Of a stretch of DNA of 64,000 nucleotides, positions 1-7,487 are shown piece after piece. Numbering within the stretch: position 1 is the first letter of the stretch; the number at the start of each line of letters is the position of its first letter. A program made the position numbers and the translations under genes. The notes under the pieces are model-generated. The model was not told the origin of the DNA. It was given only the letters and a program-made list of their open reading frames with translations, and did not search any database. Source of the DNA: Nocardia cyriacigeorgica (lineage in GTDB: Bacteria; Actinomycetota; Actinomycetes; Mycobacteriales; Mycobacteriaceae); assembly GCF_029868385.1 (NCBI RefSeq), contig NZ_JARWNX010000062.1, forward strand, positions 310,001 to 374,000, in the 5' to 3' direction.

Positions 1-841
1 TGTTGCCGCCGTGGTTGGACACCGAGATGGCGGCCACGCCCGCGTCCACGGCGCGGTGGGCGTCGTCGACGCGCATCACGCCCTTGAGCATCACCGGGCC
101 GTCCCACTGTTCGCAGATCCATGCCACATCGGCCCAGTCGGGGGCCGGGGTGCCCATCCATTCGCCGTACGCCCCGAAGAACCCCGGTGCCGGGGCATCG
201 CCCACCGCCATATTCGGCGCGGTGAGATCGGGCAGCTTGCCCGATCGCACGTAGGTGGTCAGCCAGCGGGGCTTGATCATGGTCTGCGGGGCGAACTTCA
301 TCATGGTGCGCAGATTCAGCGATTCCGGGATCACGGGGCTGCCCCAGTCGCGCCCGTGCGAGAACGACCAGTCCAGCGTCAGGATCAGCCCGACCGCGCC
401 CGCGGCCTTCGCCCGTGCCATCCGCGCGGAGATCTCGTCCTTGCTGCCACACCAGTACAGCTGGAAGAAGGTGGCCGGATTGGCCGCGATCACCTCTTCG
501 ATCGGTTTGCTCGCGAACGATGACAGACCCATGGCGGTCCCCCGCGCGGCGGCGGCTCGAGCCACGGCGACCTCACCGTCGGGGTGCACGGCCTGCACGC
601 CGGTCGGCGAGATCAGCACCGGCATCGAGATCTGTTGTCCCAGCACGGTGGTCGACTGATCGCGCGCACCGATCGGCCCGGCGACGTGCGGTGCGAAACC
701 CAGTTCGGTGAACGCGGTCTGATTGTCCTCGATGGTCTGGCCGCGTTCGGAACCGGCGATCAGCGCGCCGTACACCGATTTCGGGAGACGTTTCTTCGCG
801 CGCCGCTGCGCTTCGGCGACGGTTTCGAACCACGGGTTCAT
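1..841 (-). CDS. mftD: Pre-mycofactocin synthase MftD (3' end beyond the window)
   Basis: FMN-dependent alpha-hydroxy-acid-dehydrogenase-like enzyme. In the mycofactocin pathway MftD oxidatively deaminates the valine-tyrosine-derived intermediate AHDP to pre-mycofactocin. Translation from the ATG at 841 gives MNPWFETVAEAQRRAKKRLP and continues with FMN-enzyme segments such as ISPTGVQAVHPDGEVAVARA, GLSSFASKPIEE, FSHGRDWGSP and, at the window edge, GVAAISVSNHGGN. These match the MftD subgroup rather than general lactate oxidases. About 280 codons are present; the remaining third (active-site Arg region) lies left of position 1. The start overlaps the mftE stop by 4 bp, so translation is probably coupled. 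Identification rests on remembered MftD sequence and on the mftE/mftR neighbours. Confidence 0.93.
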   Translation of the reverse strand, partial: MNPWFETVAEAQRRAKKRLPKSVYGALIAGSERGQTIEDNQTAFTELGFAPHVAGPIGARDQSTTVLGQQISMPVLISPTGVQAVHPDGEVAVARAAAARGTAMGLSSFASKPIEEVIAANPATFFQLYWCGSKDEISARMARAKAAGAVGLILTLDWSFSHGRDWGSPVIPESLNLRTMMKFAPQTMIKPRWLTTYVRSGKLPDLTAPNMAVGDAPAPGFFGAYGEWMGTPAPDWADVAWICEQWDGPVMLKGVMRVDDAHRAVDAGVAAISVSNHGGN

Positions 842-1536
842 GGCTGGATCCTTTCGGGATTCTCCGGCCACCACAGCCGGGTCTGATCGGTCAGTTGTGC
901 GGTCAGCTCGGCGAGCAGGGCGGCGCCCTCCGCAGCGGTCGCGCCCACCGGATCACCGAGCACACCGTTGGGGCTCACCGCGCGCACTCCCCCGGCCCGC
1001 AGCAGCGGCAGGATCTGCGGTAGCGGCCGGATATCGCCGGCTTCGGCGCGCTCGGTGCGGACCCGGCCGGGTTCGAGCGCCAGTTGGAGCGCGGTCTCGG
1101 TGCGGCCAGCGTGCGGATCGCCGTCGTAGCGCGGCAGGAACAGGCGCACATCGCGGGATTCGGTGCGCAGCAGCGCGACCGCGCGGCGCAACGGCTCGAC
1201 ATTGCCGCCGTGCCCGTTGACGAGCACGATCCGCTCGAAACTCTCGGTGGCCGAACGGCACAGCTCGACGATCACCAGCTCCAGCGCGGCGGCGCCGATG
1301 GACAGCGTGCCGGGAAACCCCGCGTGCTCCCCGCTGGATCCGTACGGAATGGCAGGCGCGACAAGCACATCCGAGCGTTCGGCGGCCAATCCGGCACACA
1401 GCGCGCGGGCGATATCGGTATCGGTGGACAACGGCAGATGCGGGCCGTGCTGTTCGGTCGAACCGACCGGCACGGCCACGATCACACCCGCGGCGACATA
1501 TTCGCCCGCCTCGGGCCATGTGAGATCCGCCATCAT
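838..1536 (-). CDS. mftE: Mycofactocin precursor peptide peptidase MftE
   Basis: Creatinine-amidohydrolase-family metallopeptidase, about 232 aa. It releases the modified C-terminal Val-Tyr moiety from the MftC-processed MftA precursor. Metal-ligand motifs are visible: GSTEQHGPHLPLSTDTD near residue 24 (Glu, His, Asp), VNGHGGN in the middle, and the acidic RTET segment. The frame stays open to 1632, but upstream starts would run through the 12-bp repeats of the mftR/mftE control region. The Met-Met pair at 1536/1533 is therefore preferred; 1566 is an alternative. It overlaps mftD by 4 bp. Biochemically MftE acts just before MftD, which matches the order in which the two genes are transcribed. 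Confidence 0.9.
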   Translation of the reverse strand: MMADLTWPEAGEYVAAGVIVAVPVGSTEQHGPHLPLSTDTDIARALCAGLAAERSDVLVAPAIPYGSSGEHAGFPGTLSIGAAALELVIVELCRSATESFERIVLVNGHGGNVEPLRRAVALLRTESRDVRLFLPRYDGDPHAGRTETALQLALEPGRVRTERAEAGDIRPLPQILPLLRAGGVRAVSPNGVLGDPVGATAAEGAALLAELTAQLTDQTRLWWPENPERIQP

Positions 1537-1563
1537 GTCGCCGACATTAACGTCACTCACTGA

Positions 1564-1599
1564 CATAATCAATAGGCCGCTCGGCCGCATAATCAATAG
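1564..1599. promoter_or_regulatory. Two direct copies of CATAATCAATAG between mftE and mftR
   Basis: The 12-mer CATAATCAATAG occurs at 1564-1575 and again at 1588-1599, exactly 24 bp apart (a little over two helical turns). The right-hand CATAAT could be a -10 element for mftR, since it ends 8 bp before the GTG start and so suggests a leaderless transcript. On the other strand GTTAAT (1550-1545) lies just before the mftE start. The AT-rich repeats stand out in this GC-rich sequence and are the obvious candidate binding site for the TetR-type MftR. That assignment is inferred. Confidence 0.6.
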
Positions 1600-1601
1600 C
1601 C

Positions 1602-2267
1602 GTGACGGCACACAGCACCCGCGGGCGCCCACGCGGCACCAGCAAACGCGCGCTCGAACTCATCGCCATGCGGCTGTTCAGCGAACAGGGCTTCGATGAC
1701 ACCACCGTCGAGCAGATCGCCGCGGCGGCGGGCGTCAGCGGCCGCACCTTCTTCCGCTACTTCCCCAGCAAGGCCGAGGTGCTCTGGTACCAGTTCGACG
1801 ACGAGGTCGCGGCCCTGCGCGCCGACTTCGCCACCGTCGACCCCGACATCCCGATGATGACCGCCGTCCGCCAGGTGGTGGTCAACGCCAACCGCTACCG
1901 CGCCGAAGACGTGCCGGAACTACGCACTCGTATGCAACTGGTCGCCACCGTGCCCGCCCTCGCCGCCACCGCGGGCGCGCACTACGACGCCTGGGAGCGC
2001 ACCGTCGCCGCCTTCGCCGCGAGCCGCCTCGGCCAACCCGAGGACGCGCTGATCCCGCTGGCCGTCGGACGCGCCACCCTCGCCGCCGCGCGCGCCGCCT
2101 TCGACGCCTGGCTGACCCGCGCCGATACCGATCTCACCGTCTATCTGGACGAGGTGCTCGGCGCCCTGGAACACGGCTTCGCCACCCCGCGCGAACGCGG
2201 AGGTGACCGGCGCCACGGACGCACAGCCCGACCTGGTGGTTTCGACGGCAACACCTCTGGGGTATGA
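1602..2267 (+). CDS. mftR: TetR-type mycofactocin regulator MftR
   Basis: TetR-family repressor, 221 aa. The N-terminal helix-turn-helix is clear: TVEQIAAAAGVSGRTFFRYF, followed by PSKAEVLWYQFDDE, typical of MftR-like regulators. The C-terminal two thirds form the variable helical ligand domain; in mycobacteria MftR responds to acyl-CoA and controls the mycofactocin operon. The start is GTG at 1602, immediately after the promoter-like CATAAT, so the mRNA is probably leaderless. It is divergent from mftE-mftD, the usual autoregulatory arrangement. The last codons overlap the SigB/SigF-type promoter of the next operon. The C-terminal 20 residues are basic and low-complexity. Confidence 0.85.
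   Translation: MTAHSTRGRPRGTSKRALELIAMRLFSEQGFDDTTVEQIAAAAGVSGRTFFRYFPSKAEVLWYQFDDEVAALRADFATVDPDIPMMTAVRQVVVNANRYRAEDVPELRTRMQLVATVPALAATAGAHYDAWERTVAAFAASRLGQPEDALIPLAVGRATLAAARAAFDAWLTRADTDLTVYLDEVLGALEHGFATPRERGGDRRHGRTARPGGFDGNTSGV
2238..2265 (+). promoter_or_regulatory. SigB/SigF-like promoter of the rsb operon
   Basis: GGTTTC at 2238-2243 and GGGTAT at 2260-2265 are separated by 16 bp. This closely resembles the GGTTT...GGGTA promoters used by stress sigma factors of the SigB/SigF group in actinobacteria. It lies inside the 3' end of mftR. Transcription would start near 2272, giving a leader of about 80 nt before the rsbR ATG at 2354. A positive feedback loop, in which the sigma factor drives its own regulators, is the natural inference. 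Confidence 0.6.
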
Positions 2268-2353
2268 CTAGGCTCGATATCGGCACGCAGCCGAGCGTCA
2301 CCCAGACCCGTGGGTCAGACCAGTCGTACCCGTCGAAAGGGGCACGAGTTTCC

Positions 2354-3247
2354 ATGTCCGAGGTGTCCATGAGCCTTTCGGCGGACTCACTGGCCGCAGG
2401 ACCGGTCGACAATCTGCTTCCGCAGCTGGTCGAGCACCTGCGCCAGAACCGCACCGTGCTGCGGGAAGAATGGGCGCGCCGCATCACCGACGCCCGCCTG
2501 CTCACCGCGATGACGCCGGAGGAGATCTTCTCCGAGGCCACCTCGATCTTCGACAACTACGTCGAGGTGCTCGAGACCGGTAGCGTCGAAGCGCTCCAGG
2601 CCTACGCGCGCGATCTGTCCGAGCGCATCATCCCGAGAGGCGTCGAAACCGACGAGATCCTCGGCATCGTGCTGCTGCTGCGTGACGTGCTCGCCCGCTC
2701 GCTGTTCGAGAAGTACCAGTCGAACTTCGAACTGCTCAACGACGTCCTCGACGCCTACGAACCCGCGGCCAACCGCATCGCCAACACCGTGGGCGTGTCG
2801 TTCGTCCAGGAGCGCGAGCGCGTCATCCGCCAACAGCAGGAGGCCATCCGCGAGCTGTCGACGCCGGTGTTGCAGGTGCGCGAGCAGCTGCTCATCCTGC
2901 CGATCATCGGCGTGCTCGACAGCCAGCGCGCCCGCCAGCTCACCGAGCAGCTGCTGCGCGCGATCCGCGCCAACCGCGCCAAGGTGGTGGTCATCGACAT
3001 CACTGGTGTGCCGGAGATCGACCAGACGGTCGCCAACCACCTGGTGCAGACCGTCGACGCCTCCGGGCTGATGGGCGCCAATGTGATCATCACCGGCCTG
3101 TCCTCGGATATCGCGCTCACCCTGGTCACCATCGGACTCGATCTGTCCAAGATGAACGCGGTCGGTGACCTGCAAGGCGGTATCGAGGAGGCCGAGCGGT
3201 TACTCGGCTACGAGATCTCGCGCGTCTCCGAACGCAGCGGGCGCTGA
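2354..3247 (+). CDS. rsbR: RsbR-like stressosome scaffold protein
   Basis: 297 aa. The N-terminal helical domain (about 1-165) resembles the non-heme-globin sensor half of RsbR, and the C-terminal STAS domain (about 175-280) ends in a form close to Bacillus RsbRA. The two threonines phosphorylated by RsbT in Bacillus are conserved in position: Thr225 in EIDQTVANH and Thr256 in IALTLVTIGLDLS. It probably assembles with RsbS into a stressosome that sequesters RsbT. The frame opens at 2264 (ATG overlapping the mftR stop), but that codon lies within the stress promoter, so the ATG at 2354 downstream of GAAAGG is preferred. What its N-terminal domain senses cannot be told. Confidence 0.85.
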   Translation: MSEVSMSLSADSLAAGPVDNLLPQLVEHLRQNRTVLREEWARRITDARLLTAMTPEEIFSEATSIFDNYVEVLETGSVEALQAYARDLSERIIPRGVETDEILGIVLLLRDVLARSLFEKYQSNFELLNDVLDAYEPAANRIANTVGVSFVQERERVIRQQQEAIRELSTPVLQVREQLLILPIIGVLDSQRARQLTEQLLRAIRANRAKVVVIDITGVPEIDQTVANHLVQTVDASGLMGANVIITGLSSDIALTLVTIGLDLSKMNAVGDLQGGIEEAERLLGYEISRVSERSGR

Positions 3248-3257
3248 TCAGCAGCTC

Positions 3258-3644
3258 ATGCCGGTTCCCATCCTCAAACAGGGCACATATCTCATCGCGT
3301 CGGTGCAGTCCGCGCTGACCGATGCCGATACCGAACGTCTCCAGGACGACCTGATGACACAGGTCAGCAAGTACCGGGCGCATGGCATCATCGTCGACGT
3401 GACGGCCATCGACGTGATGGACTCGTTCGCCGCGAGATCGTTGCGGACCATCGCGCATATGACGCAGCTGCGTGGCGCCCAGACCGTCATCGTCGGACTG
3501 CAACCCGAAGTCGCGTTCGCCATGGTCCAGCTCGGCCTCACCTTCGAGGACATGCACACCGCCCTCGACCTGGAAGAGGGCCTGGCCTGGTTGAACAGCA
3601 ATGTCCCTGCCCGGCGGCGAGATGGTCGTGACCGTGGCCGCTGA
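3258..3644 (+). CDS. rsbS: RsbS-like STAS-domain stressosome protein
   Basis: 128 aa single-STAS-domain protein, the second stressosome core component and antagonist of RsbT. The phospho-acceptor is Ser56 in the segment DVMDSFAARSL, matching Bacillus RsbS Ser59. The C-terminal half (GLQPEVAFAMVQLGLTFEDM, then HTALDLEEGL) is strongly RsbS-like, with Ala where Bacillus RsbS has its second Thr. It starts 10 bp after rsbR. The final residues (ARRRDGRDRGR) are an extension translated through the start of rsbT, so the two genes overlap by 44 bp. Confidence 0.87.
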   Translation: MPVPILKQGTYLIASVQSALTDADTERLQDDLMTQVSKYRAHGIIVDVTAIDVMDSFAARSLRTIAHMTQLRGAQTVIVGLQPEVAFAMVQLGLTFEDMHTALDLEEGLAWLNSNVPARRRDGRDRGR

Positions 3645-4047
3645 GGACAGAGTCATCGCGGTGAAAATGTCGAACGACATCGTCACCGCGCGTCAGGCCG
3701 GACGTGAACTGGCCGAACAACTCGGCTTCTCCCTCACCGACCGCACCATGATCTCCACCGCCATCTCCGAGGTGGCCCGCAATATCACCAGCTATGCGGG
3801 CAGCGGCGAGATCCGATTACTCGTCGACGAACGTGAAGGCCGTCAGGCGCTGGTGGTGCAAGCCAGCGACAAGGGGCCGGGTATCCGCGATATCGCCCGT
3901 GCCATGGAAGACGGCTATTCGACCGGGCTCGGCCTCGGCCTCGGATTACCAGGGGCCAAGCGGCTCATGGACAGACTCACGGTCGATTCCGGCCCCGATC
4001 GCGGCACGTTGGTGGAGATGTGGAAGTGGGTACCCAACGGTGCATGA
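3601..4047 (+). CDS. rsbT: RsbT-like switch kinase
   Basis: 148 aa GHKL-type (HATPase) serine/threonine kinase. In the stressosome pathway it phosphorylates RsbR and RsbS, is released, and then activates the RsbU phosphatase. The N-box region (ISTAISEVARNITSYAGSGE) and the ATP-lid glycines (DKGPGIRDI, then STGLGLGLGLPGAKRLMD) are intact. The ATG at 3601 lies within rsbS; a second ATG at 3622 could be the true start and would remove seven residues. Overlap with both neighbours suggests tight translational coupling so that partner stoichiometry is maintained. Confidence 0.87.
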   Translation: MSLPGGEMVVTVAAEDRVIAVKMSNDIVTARQAGRELAEQLGFSLTDRTMISTAISEVARNITSYAGSGEIRLLVDEREGRQALVVQASDKGPGIRDIARAMEDGYSTGLGLGLGLPGAKRLMDRLTVDSGPDRGTLVEMWKWVPNGA

Positions 4048-4666
4048 TGACGGGTACATCGGCCGGATCGAATGGGCCGTTGCCGGTCGTGCCCTGCCCG
4101 GACAGCAGATCTCCGGCGATCGCTGCGCAGTGCTCGACACCGGTTCCGGGACCGCGCTGTTCGCCGTCCTCGACGGCCTCGGCCACGGTGAAGCCGCCGC
4201 GACGGCGGTCGACCGGGCCGCACGGGTACTGGCCGACAATCGCGCCGAACCGTTGGACGTGCTGATGGTGCTGTGTCACCGGGCGATGGCCGATACGCGG
4301 GGCGCCGCGGTCTCGCTGGCACTGTTCGGCGCGGAGTCGGTGCAATGGCTCGGGGTCGGCAATGTCGATTCCCAATTGCTCACCGCCGGTCCCACAGGAC
4401 CGTCGATCAGCGCGACGGTGCTCCAGACCGGCGGGATCGTCGGCTATCGGCTACCGGCACATCTGCAACCGCAGACGGTGGCGGTACGCCCCGGTGATCT
4501 ACTGCTGATGTCCACCGATGGTGTGGTCATCGATTCCGGTGCGGATATCGATCTGTCCAAACCGGCCGCCGACATCACCGCGACGCTGCTGGATCATCAC
4601 GCCAAAGACACCGACGACGCCCTGGTGCTCGCGGCCAGGGTGCGCGGGACGAACGGAATCTCATGA
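4040..4666 (+). CDS. rsbX: RsbX-like PP2C/SpoIIE phosphatase
   Basis: 208 aa PP2C-type phosphatase expected to dephosphorylate RsbR-P and RsbS-P and reset the stressosome. Metal-binding PP2C motifs are visible: SGDRCAVLD, FAVLDGLGHGEAAA, and near the end LLMSTDGVV and the KDTDDALVLAARV aspartates. The start is GTG at 4040, overlapping rsbT by 8 bp; the open frame upstream of it is a shadow of rsbT. Length agrees with Bacillus RsbX (about 200 aa). The rsbR-S-T-X order is the same as in firmicute stressosome modules. Confidence 0.82.
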   Translation: MHDDGYIGRIEWAVAGRALPGQQISGDRCAVLDTGSGTALFAVLDGLGHGEAAATAVDRAARVLADNRAEPLDVLMVLCHRAMADTRGAAVSLALFGAESVQWLGVGNVDSQLLTAGPTGPSISATVLQTGGIVGYRLPAHLQPQTVAVRPGDLLLMSTDGVVIDSGADIDLSKPAADITATLLDHHAKDTDDALVLAARVRGTNGIS

Positions 4667-4682
4667 GCGGTGGGTGCCGACG

Positions 4683-6968
4683 ATGAGCACGGTCCTGTCC
4701 GCCTTTCTCGACGATTACGCCGCCGCATTGCGGCGCCATCTGCGCTCCCCCGCGCACGACGGCCTGGCCGAAGGCCATGAGCTGGGCAGACGAGCCCTGG
4801 TCGAGGGCATCAGTCTGCTCGACCTCACCGAGAACCACTACCGGGTCGTCACACAGGTGCAGGCCGAATCCGGCGGGCCGGGCACGACTGCGCTGGAGGA
4901 GTCGGCGCTGGAGTTCCTGTTGCAGACCCTCATCACCCTCGACGTCGCCACCCGCGGCTATCTCGACGGCACCCGCCGCTACGAACAGCAACGCACCCGC
5001 GCCGACGATCTCGCGGGCCGCGACGAGTTCCGCACCGCGCTGGTGGAGTCGTTACAGGACGGGTTCTTCGTGGCCGACGCACGCGGCACCATCATCGAGA
5101 TCAACTCCGCATTCGGCGAATTGACCGGCTACGGCGCTACCGATGTGCCCTATGCGCTGCCGCATCCGTGGTCGATCCCGGAGGGCCCGCGCTACCCCGA
5201 TCTCGGCACCGCCGCGCTGCGCTTCGTCACCCAGATCCGGCATCGCGACGGCCGCGACCGCTGGCTCGCGGTGAGTACGAGCACGCTGGTCAAACCCGAG
5301 GGCAACGAACGGATCTTCGTCGGCACCATCCGCGACGTCACCGCCGAACACGATGCCCAGGCCCGCGATCAGGCCGCCTCCCGGCTCGCCAATGCCGTCG
5401 CCTCGGCGATCAGTGTGGCCGAGGTGCTCGAGGTCGGGCTCGACGAACTGCGACGCACCGTCGACGCGGAAACCGCGGTGGTGGCGGTCTGGGCCACCCG
5501 GCAGGGCACGCCCGAGGTCTATGTCTCCGGTGCGCCGGTGGATGCGGAATCCGAGATCGTCGAGGAACCGCGAACGGCGCAGGTACTCGCGCCCGAGACG
5601 CGGGAGCTGCTGGAACGGGCCAGGCTGCGGCCCGGCCGCAGCCTGATCGCGGTGCCGGAGGGCGCCGACCGCGCCGAAGGGATCGTCGCGCCGCTCGGCG
5701 AGACCGCCGACGCGGCCCTGTGGCTGCGCTTCGCCGCCCCGCGGGTCGTCGACGCGGCCGATTGGACGCTGTTCTCACTGCTCATCGGCCATCTCAGCCT
5801 TGCCGTGCAGCGGGCACGCAACTTCGACCAGGCCCGCGCCACCTCACTCACCCTGCAACGCGCCATGCTCGGCCCGATCGAGCTGCCGCCACGGTTCTCG
5901 GTGCACTACGAGCCCGCGCTGCCACCGTTGGAGATCGGCGGCGACTGGTACGACGTGGTGCCGTTGAACGACGGGACGATCGGTGTGGTCGTCGGCGACT
6001 GCGTCGGGCGTGGTCTGTCGGCGGCGGTGGTGATGGGCCAGCTGCGCACCGCGGCGCGGGCGCTGCTGTTGCGTGGCGCCGGTCCGGCGCAATTGCTGGC
6101 CGAACTCGATACCGTCGCCGCCCGGATTCCCGGCGCCATGTGCACCACCGTCTGCGCCGCGGTGCTCGATCCGATCCGTGGCCTGGTCCGCTACAGCAAC
6201 GCGGGCCATATGCCGCCCATCCTCGCCGATGTCGGCGTGACCGGCCGGATGCTGGAAGGTGGCCGGGCGGTACCGCTGGCGACCTTCGATATGCCGCGCC
6301 GCCCGGAGGCGACCACACCGCTGCCGCCCGGATCGACGCTGGTGTTGTTCACCGACGGGCTGGTCGAACAGCGCGGTGTCGACATCTTCGACGGCTTCGA
6401 CCAGATCGCGCACGTGCTGGCCGAGACCCATGCGCGGCTGCCGCGTGAGGTCGCCGACGCGGTGCTGTCGCGGCTGCGTCCGGCCGGTGGCTACGACGAC
6501 GACGTCGCCATGGTCGTCTACCGGCAGCCACCGGCGCCGCTGCGGCTCACCGTGCCCGCCCGCGCCGATCAGCTCTCCACCCTGCGGCGCACCCTGATGG
6601 AGTGGCTGACCGCGGCGGCCGTACCGCACGATCTGGCCGCGGATCTGGTCGCCGCGGCGAACGAGGCGTGCAGTAACAGCATCGAGCACGCCTACCGCGA
6701 CAGCGAACCGGGCCGGGTCGAACTGAGCGCCGAATGCGATACCGAGACGGTGGCGATACGAGTCGCGGACTCCGGCGACTGGAAACCACAGTCGGCCGAT
6801 CGCGGGTACCGTGGCCGTGGACTGGATATGATGCGCGCGCTCACCGAAGAGCTCGACATCGACCACAGCGGCCCCGGCACGCGGGTGCGAATGTCGGTGA
6901 CCCTACCGGCGATCGCTTTCCCCGTGGCCAACCCGCTGCGCGGTACGAACAAACAGGTATCCGGGTGA
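4683..6968 (+). CDS. RsbU-type phosphatase fused to an RsbW-like kinase, with PAS and GAF domains
   Basis: 761 aa multidomain regulator. Residues 1-105 are helical and resemble the RsbT-binding N-terminal domain of RsbU. A PAS domain follows (about 115-230, LQDGFFVADARGTIIEINSA), then a GAF-like domain (about 240-380). A SpoIIE/PP2C phosphatase spans about 390-610 (EIGGDWYDVVPL, GDCVGRGLSAAVVMGQ, FTDGLVEQRG, GGYDDDVAMVV). A C-terminal HATPase kinase (about 620-745) has NEACSNSIEHAY and ADSGDW motifs like anti-sigma RsbW. One chain could thus both phosphorylate and dephosphorylate the STAS protein encoded next. The start ATG at 4683 is 16 bp after rsbX. No sigma factor gene is present here. 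Confidence 0.85.
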   Translation: MSTVLSAFLDDYAAALRRHLRSPAHDGLAEGHELGRRALVEGISLLDLTENHYRVVTQVQAESGGPGTTALEESALEFLLQTLITLDVATRGYLDGTRRYEQQRTRADDLAGRDEFRTALVESLQDGFFVADARGTIIEINSAFGELTGYGATDVPYALPHPWSIPEGPRYPDLGTAALRFVTQIRHRDGRDRWLAVSTSTLVKPEGNERIFVGTIRDVTAEHDAQARDQAASRLANAVASAISVAEVLEVGLDELRRTVDAETAVVAVWATRQGTPEVYVSGAPVDAESEIVEEPRTAQVLAPETRELLERARLRPGRSLIAVPEGADRAEGIVAPLGETADAALWLRFAAPRVVDAADWTLFSLLIGHLSLAVQRARNFDQARATSLTLQRAMLGPIELPPRFSVHYEPALPPLEIGGDWYDVVPLNDGTIGVVVGDCVGRGLSAAVVMGQLRTAARALLLRGAGPAQLLAELDTVAARIPGAMCTTVCAAVLDPIRGLVRYSNAGHMPPILADVGVTGRMLEGGRAVPLATFDMPRRPEATTPLPPGSTLVLFTDGLVEQRGVDIFDGFDQIAHVLAETHARLPREVADAVLSRLRPAGGYDDDVAMVVYRQPPAPLRLTVPARADQLSTLRRTLMEWLTAAAVPHDLAADLVAAANEACSNSIEHAYRDSEPGRVELSAECDTETVAIRVADSGDWKPQSADRGYRGRGLDMMRALTEELDIDHSGPGTRVRMSVTLPAIAFPVANPLRGTNKQVSG

Positions 6969-6993
6969 CAGATTCGGCAGGATCGCCCGGAAC

Positions 6994-7392
6994 ATGGCAG
7001 ATTGTGATGATGTGACAAACACTTCCGGAGACGCGTACCCCCTCACCGACACGATGACGACCACCGTCGCCACCCGCGACGGGGCGACCGTGCTCACGGT
7101 GACCGGGGAGGTCGACCTGGCCACGGCACCCGCCCTGGAGAACGCGATCGACGCCGCCCTCGGCAACGAGCCCGCGGGTCTGATCATCGATCTGACCGCG
7201 GTCACCTTCCTGGCGTCGGCGGGTATGGCGGCCCTCGTCGCGGCACATCAGCGGGCGGGTGAGACCACCGCGATCGCCGTGGTGGCCGATGGCCCCGCCA
7301 CCAGCCGTCAGCTCAAGATGACCAGCCTCGACCAGGTCTTCGCCCTGCACACCACGCTGGAGGCGGCCCTGGCCGGGCTGCGCGGCAACTAG
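6994..7392 (+). CDS. STAS-domain anti-sigma-factor antagonist (RsbV-like)
   Basis: 132 aa anti-anti-sigma factor. The STAS core VTGEVDLATAPALENAIDAA and the phospho-site segment DLTAVTFLASAGMAALVAAH (Ser in the S-A/G-M context) are typical. Its expected role is to bind the anti-sigma kinase when unphosphorylated and free the stress sigma factor. The likely partner is the HATPase/PP2C protein ending 25 bp upstream. The start is ATG 6994 with AGGA about 12 nt upstream; GTG 7012 is an alternative that fits the family's length equally well. It is the last gene of the operon, followed by a strong hairpin. Confidence 0.85.
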   Translation: MADCDDVTNTSGDAYPLTDTMTTTVATRDGATVLTVTGEVDLATAPALENAIDAALGNEPAGLIIDLTAVTFLASAGMAALVAAHQRAGETTAIAVVADGPATSRQLKMTSLDQVFALHTTLEAALAGLRGN

Positions 7393-7400
7393 ACCACCGA

Positions 7401-7445
7401 CAGACGGGCCCCACACCACCGAGGCGGTGATGCGGGGCCCGTCTG
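7401..7445. terminator. Strong hairpin terminator after the rsb operon
   Basis: CAGACGGGCCCC (7401-7412) pairs perfectly with GGGGCCCGTCTG (7434-7445). An inner CACC/GGTG stem lies in the loop. It sits between the convergent STAS gene and the luciferase-like gene and could serve both. There is no long T-tract, as is usual in actinobacteria. Confidence 0.75.
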
Positions 7446-7487
7446 TTGCGGTGCCGGACCGTCCGGGTGGGCGACTCCGGCGCTATC

